Origin: Phycisphaerae bacterium | GTDB taxonomy: Bacteria; Planctomycetota; Phycisphaerae; SM23-33 | Assembly (NCBI GenBank): GCA_030745875.1 | Contig: JASLNT010000114.1 | Location: 1 to 64,000 of the forward strand | Length of the DNA stretch: 64,000 nucleotides | Direction of reading: 5' to 3' | Shown: positions 8,042 through 16,522 of the stretch, one piece after another | Position numbering within the stretch: the stretch's first letter is position 1 | Layout: every line of letters starts with the position of its first letter | Made by a program: the position numbers and the translations under genes | The notes under the pieces: model-generated | Databases searched by the model: none | Seen by the model: only the letters and a program-made list of their open reading frames with translations | What the model was told of the DNA's origin: nothing

Positions 8042-9796
8042 ATGCGTTGGCGAAAAGTGCTGGTGTTGCTGTTTGTTTCGATTTCCTGTCTGCAGGTTTC
8101 GGCGGGGCGGGCCGACGAGCGTCCGTGGTATGTGCGGGACAAGAGTTTCGTTGCGCCCCAGCCGGGCGAGCATCCGCGGCTGCTGTTTCGCCGCAGCGAT
8201 CTGCCCGCACTCAGGAAGAAAGCCCAAACGCCCGAGGGCAAGGCGATTCTCAAACGTTTGCGTCTCCTGCTGGACGGTAAAAGCGGTGAGACTATGACCG
8301 CGCTGTTCCGGTCGAAAGACAAGACTCCCCAAGGACCGGGCGTTTACACGATCGGCCACGCCGCGGGCTACGGACTGCTGTATCAGCTAACCGGTGAAAA
8401 GAAATACGCCCGTTTCGGAGCCGAGTGTTTTGAACGAGCCCTTGCCGGCGCGCCCGACCGCGACGGGCGCTACGGTTTCCGCAAACCGGGCGGACCGCTG
8501 CGCGCCGGTCCGTCGGTCGGATGGTATGCGGTGGGATACGATCTGTGCTACGACGGATGGGATGCGGCGGACCGCGAAAAGTACGGCCGGGCGATCGCCG
8601 AATACTCCGAACCCAGCTCCAGCAAACGAGAGAACCTGACATCCGACCTGGAGGTGCTGGCGCGCGGGACGAGATTCCTCGGTCCTTACTTCCGCCGCAA
8701 GCGCCGGACACCTCCCGGCAGCAATCATTTCGGCATGCAGATCGGCGGGGCGTCGCTGGCGTTGCTGGCGGTCTCGGGCGAGAAATGGGTCGACCGGAAG
8801 CGGATCGCCAAGCTGCTGGGCGTCGCTGAGCGGAGCATGATCCGCAACGTGACTGAGGGGTTCGGGGACGGGGGATTCTTCGCCGAGGGCGACGGTACGG
8901 GATCGATGTCGTCGCAGATCGCGTATTTGTCGGCCGTCCGGGCCTGGAAAAACGCAGCGGGCAAGGACTTTGTCAACGTGGCGCGCCCCAACGTGCGAAT
9001 GCTGACGCTGAAGTGGATCTACCAGACGGATGTCCGGGAAGGCAAACCGGACTTTTGGCCCGTGCGCGGACGCTACCGGCAGAACGTCTGGTCGCGGAAG
9101 GGTCTGAGCGGAGCGGGCTACTTTGCTATCGGCATGGGCGCGGTCTCCACCGAGCATCAGTCGGCGATGAAGTGGTTTTACGATGAGTTCCTGTCTGAAT
9201 CCGACGCGGCGGCCGGTCAACCGTATGACACCGCAAGTTGGTATCCGCATCTGGCGGTCTGCGCGTTTGTGAACTGGCCGGCGGGGATGAAAGCGAAGAA
9301 CCCCGTCGAATCCCTTCCGCTGTGCTATCGCGATTCGAAGTATGGTTTCTACGTGTGGCGCAATCGATGGAAGGACGCCGACGACACGGTCATCTCCGTG
9401 CTCCTGAACCGGACCGAGGGTTACGGGGGGTATCTGCAGTCGGCCCCGGACAAATCGCTGCACCTGAACGCCATGGGCAAGCACATTCAATGGGGAAAGG
9501 TCGTCGCCGGAGCGCCGAAACACTGGCGGACCTGGTCGCAAGGGCGGCGCAGTTCGCTTACGCTGTCGGACGGAACGTGCATAGCGGTGGACTTCACCGG
9601 CGCCAGCGGCGCCGACGTGATGCTCGCGACCACCGCCCCGGCCGACGGGCAAACAGTGGATATCGGCGGAAGGAAGCTGACGTTTTACTTTCCGACAACC
9701 AGGAAGGCGCCGAAAGTAAAGGTCGAAGATTCCACCGCCCTCGTCGGCAAGCAGCGCATCACGATCGAAGAGGGCAACCTGGTGTTGATGCGTTAG
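8042..9796 (+). CDS. Secreted heparinase II/III-like or alginate-lyase-like protein
   Basis: A 584-residue exported protein. The ATG at 8042 has AGGAG about eleven bases upstream and is followed by a signal peptide (VLVLLFVSISCL) to about residue 24. EHPRLLFRRSDLPALRKKA after it is the typical opening of the (alpha/alpha) toroid of heparinase II/III-like and DUF4962-type proteins. A Gly-rich GDGGFFAEGDGTGS segment and the NHFGMQIG segment fall where active-site residues lie in that fold. The last 200 residues are beta-sandwich-like. It probably cleaves or binds an acidic polysaccharide, but the substrate is not readable. The beta-propeller gene at 9901 follows 104 bases later in the same direction. 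Confidence 0.75.
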   Translation: MRWRKVLVLLFVSISCLQVSAGRADERPWYVRDKSFVAPQPGEHPRLLFRRSDLPALRKKAQTPEGKAILKRLRLLLDGKSGETMTALFRSKDKTPQGPGVYTIGHAAGYGLLYQLTGEKKYARFGAECFERALAGAPDRDGRYGFRKPGGPLRAGPSVGWYAVGYDLCYDGWDAADREKYGRAIAEYSEPSSSKRENLTSDLEVLARGTRFLGPYFRRKRRTPPGSNHFGMQIGGASLALLAVSGEKWVDRKRIAKLLGVAERSMIRNVTEGFGDGGFFAEGDGTGSMSSQIAYLSAVRAWKNAAGKDFVNVARPNVRMLTLKWIYQTDVREGKPDFWPVRGRYRQNVWSRKGLSGAGYFAIGMGAVSTEHQSAMKWFYDEFLSESDAAAGQPYDTASWYPHLAVCAFVNWPAGMKAKNPVESLPLCYRDSKYGFYVWRNRWKDADDTVISVLLNRTEGYGGYLQSAPDKSLHLNAMGKHIQWGKVVAGAPKHWRTWSQGRRSSLTLSDGTCIAVDFTGASGADVMLATTAPADGQTVDIGGRKLTFYFPTTRKAPKVKVEDSTALVGKQRITIEEGNLVLMR

Positions 9797-9900
9797 GGTC
9801 GAATCCGCGCGGAGGCCTTTTACAGCCCGTAGGAGTTCGTTACACTAGGGCGTGTCGTTCCGATAGGGCGACAACTATGCGAACACTGAAGGAGTCAGGA

Positions 9901-11184
9901 ATGCTGCGGTGTGCCCTTACGACGATTACAGTTGGGTGCGTGCTGGCGGTTTGTCTTCCGGTCAGCGCCGAGACCAAAACCAAGCCCGGGAAACCTTACT
10001 GGCCGGAATTCCGCGGGCCCAATCGCGACAGCATCTCTTTGGAAACCGGTCTGCTGAAGAAGTGGCCCGAGGGCGGTCCGCGCCTGATCTGGAAATACTC
10101 CGACTGCGGAAAAGGTTTCTCGGGCGTTTCCATCGCCGACGGGAGAATCTACTGCGCGGGCGACTTCGGGAAGCAGGAGATGCTGTTTGCCCTGTCGCTG
10201 GACGGAAAACTGCTCTGGAAGTCGCCCAACGGAGCAAGCTGGCGGGGGTCTTGTCCGGGCTCGCGCACCACACCGACTTACGCAAACGGCGCGGTGTATC
10301 ACATGAACCCGACCGGGCGGGTCGCCGCTTTCGGTGCGAAGGACGGCAAGGAGATCTGGGCCGTCGATTTGAAGGAGCGATTTGAGGCGCGGTTCGGAGT
10401 TTGGGCGCTTGCGGAGAATCTTATCGTAGACGGAGACAAAGTGCTCTGCCTGCCGGGTGGGGGTAAGGCGCTGGCGGCGGCGTTGGACAGGAAGACGGGC
10501 AAGACTATATGGACCGCTGTCGGCCTGCGCGACAGGGCGGCGTACTGCACGCCCGTGATCGCAACGCACAAGGGCGTGCGACAGATGATCACGATGACCT
10601 CAAAATCGGTCATCAGCGTCGAGGTGAAGACGGGTAAACTTCTGTGGACGCATCCGTATCCGATGGGCTACCCGCAACACGCCACCCCCCCGGTCTACCA
10701 CGACGGGCATGTGTTCGTCGCCTGCGGGCACTCCACCGGCGGGACGATGCTCAAGATAAACCCCGACTCATCGAGCGTGAAGAAGGTCTGGTACATGCGC
10801 CAGTTCGACAATTGTCACGGCGGGGTGATGCTCATAGGCGACCGCCTTTACGGATCCGGCTGCCGCGTGGGCGGAAAGGGCTTCTACTGTGTCGATTTCA
10901 AGACGGGCAAGCTGATCGGACGCAACAGCGAAGTGGGGAAGCTGTCGATCCTGTATGCCGACGGAATGCTCTACGGGCTTAACCACACAGGCCCGATGTA
11001 CCTGATGAAAATCACCGCAGGGGGGATCGAAATAGTCAGCCGCTTCAACATGCCCGGAAAGCGAAAGACGAACATCTACCTGGCCCATCCGGTAGTCTGC
11101 GCCGGGCGCCTCTATCTGCGCGAAGGCTCCAACCTCTACGTGCACGATATCCGGGCGAAAGCGAAGGACCAGAAGACCCGCTGA
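9901..11184 (+). CDS. Secreted PQQ-type (BamB-like) beta-propeller protein
   Basis: A 427-residue protein starting at the ATG at 9901, with AAGGAG seven bases upstream. An in-frame ATG at 9877 and a much longer upstream frame are rejected. The signal peptide runs to about residue 24 (PVSA). The rest is a run of propeller blades with the PQQ-repeat signature of an Asp/Gly turn followed by G-K-x-x-W: DGKLLWKS, DGKEIWAV, TGKTIWTA, TGKLLWTH. The opening WPEFRGPNRD is typical of planctomycete secreted PQQ-propeller proteins. A catalytic quinoprotein role is not supported, because I see no cofactor ligands. It is more likely a binding or assembly protein near the cell envelope. Confidence 0.85.
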   Translation: MLRCALTTITVGCVLAVCLPVSAETKTKPGKPYWPEFRGPNRDSISLETGLLKKWPEGGPRLIWKYSDCGKGFSGVSIADGRIYCAGDFGKQEMLFALSLDGKLLWKSPNGASWRGSCPGSRTTPTYANGAVYHMNPTGRVAAFGAKDGKEIWAVDLKERFEARFGVWALAENLIVDGDKVLCLPGGGKALAAALDRKTGKTIWTAVGLRDRAAYCTPVIATHKGVRQMITMTSKSVISVEVKTGKLLWTHPYPMGYPQHATPPVYHDGHVFVACGHSTGGTMLKINPDSSSVKKVWYMRQFDNCHGGVMLIGDRLYGSGCRVGGKGFYCVDFKTGKLIGRNSEVGKLSILYADGMLYGLNHTGPMYLMKITAGGIEIVSRFNMPGKRKTNIYLAHPVVCAGRLYLREGSNLYVHDIRAKAKDQKTR

Positions 11185-11222
11185 CCCCTGTTTCATAGAC
11201 TGCACGGTCCCCGGTCAAGCGT

Positions 11223-13295
11223 TTATTCGTCCGGATCGATATAGCGGTACCGACCGCCGCTTTCCCTGGCGATCTTAGTCATGACCTTCACCGCCAGGTC
11301 CGGCTTCCAGCCGTACAGAAAGGTATTGACCGTAACATCCCTCCTCTTGTTCCGCATGCGCATGACCGCCATGACCGCTTCGTTGTCGGGGAACGCCCCG
11401 TCGGTAAGGAAGTACATTACCTTGCCCGGACGTTTGTTCGCCCTGGCCAGCACGTCAAAGGCGCGCTGGATTGCCTTGACCGGATTGGTGGTCCCTTCGG
11501 CTTTGACTTTATTGAGGAATCCGATAAGGGCGAGTTCATTCTCAATATTAGCCGGCGTCAGGGCCATTGGCCTCTTCTCGAGCGGCTGGCCGTTGGAGAA
11601 CATGAGGACGTGAAAATCCTGGTCCGGTTTGAGGTCTTTGACCGAGGCGATGATCTTCCGTTTGACCGCCGGCAGTGTGTCGAACATCGACCCGGACCTG
11701 TCGATCAGGTACACGATATGGTGTCCGTTTCCCCGCACCCCGCCGAACTCCGCCCGGCGTGTTTTACCGTTATCCGTGCTGTCGGGCTTGTCGCCGTCCG
11801 GATCGATCTTCTTTGTCTGCGGGGTTGCGCAGGGTTCGTGTCGGACGGCGCGGAACCCGTAGCTCCTGTCCCTTTGCCTGCGCAGGCAGGATGACAGAAA
11901 GCGGTCGGAAACGCGAAGCCTGGCTGGGTCCAGGTACCAGGGCCCTCCGCTGAAGCCCGCTCCGGCGGTTGACGAATCAGGCCAGCTCGTCGTCGGTCCG
12001 GGCCATCCGGGGACATCGGCAAGACCGTTCTTCCCCAGGGCTCCATCGCCGCAGAGACCAGTGAAGGCGCGCCCCTCGATGTGCCCGGCGGTGACGGTGC
12101 GCTCGCGCAGATGCCCGCTCATCGCCGCGATTCCCCAATAGGTGCAGCCGGCCTTGATGCGCCCGCCCTTTCCGCATATTCCCTGTGGGTGTGGGATTGG
12201 CGGGGCGGTGTCCGGTTCGAAAATCCACGACGCTTCGCTCAGTGTTCCGTTGCCCCAGGCATATTCGTTTTCGGTCGATTTGAGCGGGCCGCGGCAGGCT
12301 TTTTCGAATTCCAGCTCGGTCATCGGTCTGAGTCCGGCCCAGTCAAGATACGCTGCGCAATCGTCCCAGGAAACCCAGTTGCAAGCTCTTTCAGGTTTGG
12401 TTGCGCTGTAGCCCGACGAGGTTTTCTTGACCGTGTGAACGCCCTTGTTGGCGAAGCGCGCCGGGATAGTGGGCAGCGGATAGCGCTTGGCGGCCTGCGC
12501 GGCGGTCAGTTGACTCAGAAACGCCGCATACTCCCGCTGGTTGATCTCGTATTTCATGCAGTAGAACGCGCCGTAGCCTTTGGGGAACTTGGCGGGCAGC
12601 TTGCCGATCGGACCGATCTGGTGAGCGGCGCCCTTGCCGCCCGTTCCGTAGAGGCATCCGGCTTTCGGAGCGATTTTGAGTTCGGATTCACTGATTATCT
12701 TGAAGGGGATAACGTCATCGCCTTTCTTCCAGGCTCCGTCTGTGAAGCTGCCGGCCAGTTTTCCCGCACCGCCGACGTAGAAACCGCCCTTGGGTACGTA
12801 GACCATCTCCAGCGCGTGGACGAAGAGTTCAACCTTGTCGGTGTCGGAGACTCTGTCGATCTTGTTCAGCCACTTGAGCTTGACGCCCTTGTTGGTCCAT
12901 GTCCCCTTGCCCTCATCAGAGCGGTGCAGGAATACGCCCACGCCCCTGTTTCCGGTCAATCCGACATTGATCTCGGCGCCTTTCGGAGCGGTGTGATCGG
13001 CGTCTTTGGGGCTCAAAGTCGCATGACTCCAGGCGGTGCGGGCTTTCCTGCGGTATTTCACGAACACCCACGCCGCATCCCAATTGGTCAAATCGGCGCC
13101 CGCTTCTTTCCACGAAGCGCGCCAGGAATTGGTCCATGTGATGTCGAACTGTACGAAACCGTCTCCGACCGCCGCGACATTCGTAACGCGCAACTGTGCG
13201 GCTTGCGCGGTTTGTCCGCACACTGCAACAATACTCACAACCGCCGTCACCGCCCCGATAAGGCGTTTCCTTGTAGACATCGTCGCCTGCTTCAT
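11223..13295 (-). CDS. Secreted FGE-sulfatase (SUMF1) domain fused to a von Willebrand factor A domain
   Basis: A 690-residue exported protein. The ATG at 13293-13295 is chosen because AAAGG lies at good distance. A GTG two codons earlier and an ATG five codons later are alternatives. After the signal peptide comes a beta domain (to about 140), then a formylglycine-generating-enzyme-like domain (about 145-485; YCMKYEINQREYAAFL, RPMTELEFEKACRG, YGFRAVRH). A linker leads to a VWA domain with an intact MIDAS motif DRSGSM (Asp532, Ser534, Ser536). VWA domains bind protein partners through a metal ion, so I infer a surface recognition or assembly role. The cysteines needed for true formylglycine generation were not confirmed. 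It shares an unusual leader with the FGE gene at 56040-57782. Confidence 0.85.
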   Translation of the reverse strand: MKQATMSTRKRLIGAVTAVVSIVAVCGQTAQAAQLRVTNVAAVGDGFVQFDITWTNSWRASWKEAGADLTNWDAAWVFVKYRRKARTAWSHATLSPKDADHTAPKGAEINVGLTGNRGVGVFLHRSDEGKGTWTNKGVKLKWLNKIDRVSDTDKVELFVHALEMVYVPKGGFYVGGAGKLAGSFTDGAWKKGDDVIPFKIISESELKIAPKAGCLYGTGGKGAAHQIGPIGKLPAKFPKGYGAFYCMKYEINQREYAAFLSQLTAAQAAKRYPLPTIPARFANKGVHTVKKTSSGYSATKPERACNWVSWDDCAAYLDWAGLRPMTELEFEKACRGPLKSTENEYAWGNGTLSEASWIFEPDTAPPIPHPQGICGKGGRIKAGCTYWGIAAMSGHLRERTVTAGHIEGRAFTGLCGDGALGKNGLADVPGWPGPTTSWPDSSTAGAGFSGGPWYLDPARLRVSDRFLSSCLRRQRDRSYGFRAVRHEPCATPQTKKIDPDGDKPDSTDNGKTRRAEFGGVRGNGHHIVYLIDRSGSMFDTLPAVKRKIIASVKDLKPDQDFHVLMFSNGQPLEKRPMALTPANIENELALIGFLNKVKAEGTTNPVKAIQRAFDVLARANKRPGKVMYFLTDGAFPDNEAVMAVMRMRNKRRDVTVNTFLYGWKPDLAVKVMTKIARESGGRYRYIDPDE

Positions 13296-13533
13296 ACTCA
13301 CCGCCTTTGATTCGAACTGCGATTAATTCCCGACTGCGCCCAAGCGACAATTGTACCGTTTCCAGACTTCCGGAACCACGCTCATTGTCGCTGTCGAACG
13401 AGGAATATGCGTGCGGGAGCTTGCGGATGTCGGCTGGCGACCATAGGATTATTCCCAGAGCCCGCTGTGGTTGCGGGCCCAAAGCCCTCCGGGCGTCTCC
13501 CCGTCAGTCACGCCATGAAAACAGGACGACAAA

Positions 13534-15657
13534 ATGAGAACACAAGTAACCGCACCGATTGTATTAATGATACTCACAGCGATGCTGGGGTGCTCTGCAG
13601 TGTCTAGAGCTCAGGGACCCAAAGACAAGCTGGAGACCATAAAGCCCGTACCCTTCACCGCGGTTCATCTGGACGATGAATTCTGGGCTCCGCGCATCGA
13701 AACCAATCGGTCGGCGACTATTCCATACGCGTTCGGGAAATGCGAGGAAACCGGGCGGGTCGAGAACTTTGTCCGGGCGGGCAAGAGGCTCCGCGGTGAG
13801 GAACTCAAAGACGACAAAATCCGCGGATACAGCTTCGACGACACCGACATCTACAAGATCCTGGAAGGGGCCTCATTCGGGCTTTCGGTCAAGAAAGACC
13901 CGAAGATGGAGAAGTATCTCGACGAACTCATCGCCAAGATATCAGCCGCCCAGGAGCCCGACGGATACCTGTTTACCGCACGAACGATCAACCCGGACAA
14001 ACCGCACCACTGGGCCGGAAAGAACCGCTGGGAAAAGGTCCGCGACTTGAGTCACGAACTCTACAACATGGGGCATTTCTACGAGGCGGCTGTGGCGCAC
14101 TATCTGGCGACCGGTAAGAAATCGATGCTGAATATCGCCACGAAAAACGCCGACCTGCTCTGCAAGGTTTTCGGTCCCGGTAAGAACGAGCACTGGCCCG
14201 GACACCAGATCATCGAGATGGGATTGTGCAAATTGTATCGTGCGACCGGAGAGAAGAGATATCTCGACCTGGCGAAATTCTATCTCGACACGCGCGGTCC
14301 GAACTACAAGACCTACGCCCAGGCCCACAAGAAGGTCCTCCAGCAGGAAAAGGCCGTCGGCCACGCTGTGCGAGCGACTTACATGTATTCGGGTATGGCG
14401 GACGTGGCTACGCTTACGGGCGACAAGAGCTACATCACCGCCATCGATCGGATTTGGGAAAACGTTGTGGGCACGAAGCTGTACATAACCGGCGGGCTCG
14501 GCCAGCCGGGCGGCCCCGAAGGTTTCGCCGGAGAGTACAACCTGGGCAACAACGCATACTGCGAGACGTGTGCGGGAATCGGAAACGTATACTGGAACCA
14601 CCGGTTGTTCATGCTGCACGGTGACGCCAAGTACATCGACGTGCTTGAACGCACGCTTTACAACAACGTGATCGACGGGGTGTCGCTTGACGGTAAGAAG
14701 TTCTTCTATCCCAACACGCTTTCATCGAGCGGAACCGGTCGCAGGCCCGCCAGGAGCGAATGGTTCGGGTGCGCCTGCTGTCCGGGCAATATCGCCCGAT
14801 TCATCGCCTCGGTTCCCGGTTACGTCTACGCCGCCGTCGGCGACGCGGTGTACGTCAATCTGTTTGCGGGTGGCAAGGCGGAGCTGAAGGTTCGCGATAC
14901 TCCCGTCACGATCACGCAAAAGACGCGCTATCCGTGGACCGGCGAGATCAAAATAACCATCGAACCGAAGAGTCCGCTTCGCTTCGCGCTGGAGGTTCGC
15001 ATTCCCGGCTGGGCGCAGAATACGCCCGTACCTTCGGATCTCTACAGGTACATGACCAAAAGCCCCGCCAAAGCGAAGTTGAAACTAAACGGCCGCACCG
15101 AACCGCTGACGCTCCACAAGGGATACGTCACCCTTGATCGCACGTGGAAAGCAGGCGACACGATCGAACTGAGCCTGCCCATGCCCATCCGCCGAGTACT
15201 CGCCAACGACAAGGTTGAACCGGACCGAGGCCGGGTCGCCATTGAGCGCGGGCCCATGGTCTTCACCGCCGAATGGCCCGACAACAACGGCAAGACACAC
15301 GGACTGATCCTGCCCGACAACGCAAAGCTGACCTCCGAGTTCCGAAAGGACATGCTGGGCGGTATCGAAGTGATCCAGGCCAAAGCGTTCATGGCCAGTA
15401 TGGAGTCCGACCAGAAACCGCTGACCAAAGCCCCGCACAACCTGGTCATGATCCCGTACTACGCCTGGGCCCATCGCGGTACGGGCGAGATGGACGTCTG
15501 GCTGGGCAGGACCGAAGAACCGGTCAAGGCGGTGCTCGCCGAGGCCGCAAAAAAGGCTCGGGAACAGAGAGAGCGCGAGGCCAAACGGGCCAGACAGCAG
15601 AAGGAAAGGGAGGAAAGGGAAAGGCTGAAGAAGGAGAAACAGAAGAACAAGAAGTAG
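13534..15657 (+). CDS. Beta-L-arabinofuranosidase, GH127 family, with charged C-terminal tail
   Basis: A 707-residue exported protein whose N-terminus (IVLMILTAMLGCSAV) is a signal peptide, possibly of lipoprotein type. The GH127 metal/cysteine centre is complete: Glu344 and Cys346 in YCETC and Cys415-Cys416 in GCACCPGN. These correspond to the zinc ligands and nucleophilic cysteine known from HypBA1. It should remove beta-L-arabinofuranose from arabinan or glycoprotein side chains. Residues about 667-707 form an uninterrupted Arg/Lys/Glu-rich helix-like tail, which is not usual for the family. AGGA precedes the ATG, and a strong terminator follows 24 bases after the stop. Confidence 0.92.
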   Translation: MRTQVTAPIVLMILTAMLGCSAVSRAQGPKDKLETIKPVPFTAVHLDDEFWAPRIETNRSATIPYAFGKCEETGRVENFVRAGKRLRGEELKDDKIRGYSFDDTDIYKILEGASFGLSVKKDPKMEKYLDELIAKISAAQEPDGYLFTARTINPDKPHHWAGKNRWEKVRDLSHELYNMGHFYEAAVAHYLATGKKSMLNIATKNADLLCKVFGPGKNEHWPGHQIIEMGLCKLYRATGEKRYLDLAKFYLDTRGPNYKTYAQAHKKVLQQEKAVGHAVRATYMYSGMADVATLTGDKSYITAIDRIWENVVGTKLYITGGLGQPGGPEGFAGEYNLGNNAYCETCAGIGNVYWNHRLFMLHGDAKYIDVLERTLYNNVIDGVSLDGKKFFYPNTLSSSGTGRRPARSEWFGCACCPGNIARFIASVPGYVYAAVGDAVYVNLFAGGKAELKVRDTPVTITQKTRYPWTGEIKITIEPKSPLRFALEVRIPGWAQNTPVPSDLYRYMTKSPAKAKLKLNGRTEPLTLHKGYVTLDRTWKAGDTIELSLPMPIRRVLANDKVEPDRGRVAIERGPMVFTAEWPDNNGKTHGLILPDNAKLTSEFRKDMLGGIEVIQAKAFMASMESDQKPLTKAPHNLVMIPYYAWAHRGTGEMDVWLGRTEEPVKAVLAEAAKKAREQREREAKRARQQKEREERERLKKEKQKNKK

Positions 15658-15680
15658 TAGAGGTGGGATACGCGATTTCA

Positions 15681-15714
15681 AGAACGGGCCGGGCAAGAAC
15701 GCCCGGCCCGTTCT
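15681..15714 (+). terminator. Rho-independent terminator after the GH127 gene
   Basis: A perfect 14-bp stem (AGAACGGGCCGGGC, 15681-15694, pairing with 15701-15714) encloses a 6-base loop and is followed by CTTGTC. It lies 24 bases after the GH127 stop. The T-run is weak, but the stem is very stable. Confidence 0.8.
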
Positions 15715-15771
15715 CTTGTCACAATGCGGGATAGACTCCATCTGGAGGCTTGTGAATAGACAAGAAAAGGA

Positions 15772-15801
15772 TTGACACAATCACATCGATCATGTTATCG
15801 T
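15772..15801 (+). promoter_or_regulatory. Sigma-70-type promoter of the VapBC operon
   Basis: A consensus TTGACA at 15772-15777 and TATCGT at 15796-15801 are separated by 18 bases. The -10 matches four of six positions. The start of transcription would fall within the inverted repeat described next, so repressor binding there could block initiation. Confidence 0.55.
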
Positions 15802-15802
15802 A

Positions 15803-15835
15803 ATACCATAACCTTATCGATGGAGAATATGGTAT
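15803..15835. promoter_or_regulatory. Inverted repeat, probable VapB(C) operator
   Basis: ATACCATA (15803-15810) and TATGGTAT (15828-15835) are perfect 8-bp inverted copies 17 bases apart. The right arm includes the first two bases of the vapB start codon. AbrB-fold antitoxins usually bind such palindromes and repress their own operon. The repeat also brackets the Shine-Dalgarno GGAG. Confidence 0.6.
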
Positions 15836-16040
15836 GCAAACTGTAACAGTATCGCCAAAGTTTCAGGTGGTGATCCCTAGGCCCGTTCGCGATTCCATGC
15901 ATCTTCGTGCGGGGCAGAAGATGCAGGTCATAGAATATGACGGGAGAATTGAGATGATCCCTGAGCGAGACATCACCGAACTTCGCGGATTCCTCAAGGG
16001 AATCAATGCGGACTTTGCCAGGGAGGACGACAGGGTATGA
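15834..16040 (+). CDS. vapB: AbrB/MazE-fold antitoxin (VapB-like)
   Basis: A 68-residue DNA-binding antitoxin. Residues 1-45 carry the swapped-hairpin AbrB pattern (TVSPKFQVVIPRPVRDSMHLRAGQKM). The C-terminal part (about 46-68) would wrap the toxin active site. GGAG lies eight bases before the ATG. Its stop overlaps the toxin start as ATGA at 16037-16040, so translation is coupled. It probably neutralises the PIN toxin and represses the operon through the inverted repeat that overlaps its own start codon. Confidence 0.9.
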   Translation: MQTVTVSPKFQVVIPRPVRDSMHLRAGQKMQVIEYDGRIEMIPERDITELRGFLKGINADFAREDDRV

Positions 16041-16414
16041 ATATTGTGGATTCTTCCGGTTGGCTGGAATACTTCACCGGCGGGGCCAACGCAAAGCGTT
16101 TCGCCGAACCGCTAAAGAATGCGGGATCACTTCTGGTGCCTGTCATAACCATTTACGAAGTGTTCAAAGTCGTGCTGCGGGAATGCGGTGAAAACGAAGC
16201 GCTGCATGCTGTTGCGGCGATGCAAAAGGGCGAGGTATGCGACCTGACGGCGAGCATAGCTCTTTCGGCGTCACGAATCAGTCTGCAACTCAAGCTCCCA
16301 ATGGCCGACAGCATCATTCTTGCCACCGCGCAAGCCCGCGATGCAATGATCTGGACGCAGGACAGCGATTTCAAAGGCCTGCCGAAAGTGAAGCACTTTT
16401 CGAAGAAGAAGTAA
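16037..16414 (+). CDS. vapC: PIN-domain ribonuclease toxin (VapC-like)
   Basis: A 125-residue PIN-domain protein covering the whole domain. The acidic metal-binding residues are visible: Asp5 (NIVDSSGW), Glu in TIYEVFK, Asp in PMADSIILATA, and the WTQDSDF motif near the end. VapC toxins cleave tRNA or rRNA in a magnesium-dependent way; the RNA target here cannot be read from sequence. It is translated from an ATGA overlap with the antitoxin gene. No further gene follows in the operon. Confidence 0.9.
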   Translation: MNIVDSSGWLEYFTGGANAKRFAEPLKNAGSLLVPVITIYEVFKVVLRECGENEALHAVAAMQKGEVCDLTASIALSASRISLQLKLPMADSIILATAQARDAMIWTQDSDFKGLPKVKHFSKKK

Positions 16415-16522
16415 ACAGACGCGGGGATAACCACTTCAGATTCGTTGAAATTCTCATCTGGGCCTTCGTCCGTCCGGATAGTGTGTCCGTCGACGTGGGG
16501 GCTCAGACTGGCGCGCCGCCGA

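Noticed and set aside
8387-9652. 421-codon open frame on the minus strand
   Set aside because: It is opposite the heparinase-like gene and its Arg/His/Pro-rich product is typical of a shadow frame.
12081-13310. 409-codon open frame on the plus strand
   Set aside because: It is antisense to the FGE-VWA gene, whose domains and signal peptide are clear, and the product resembles no protein family.
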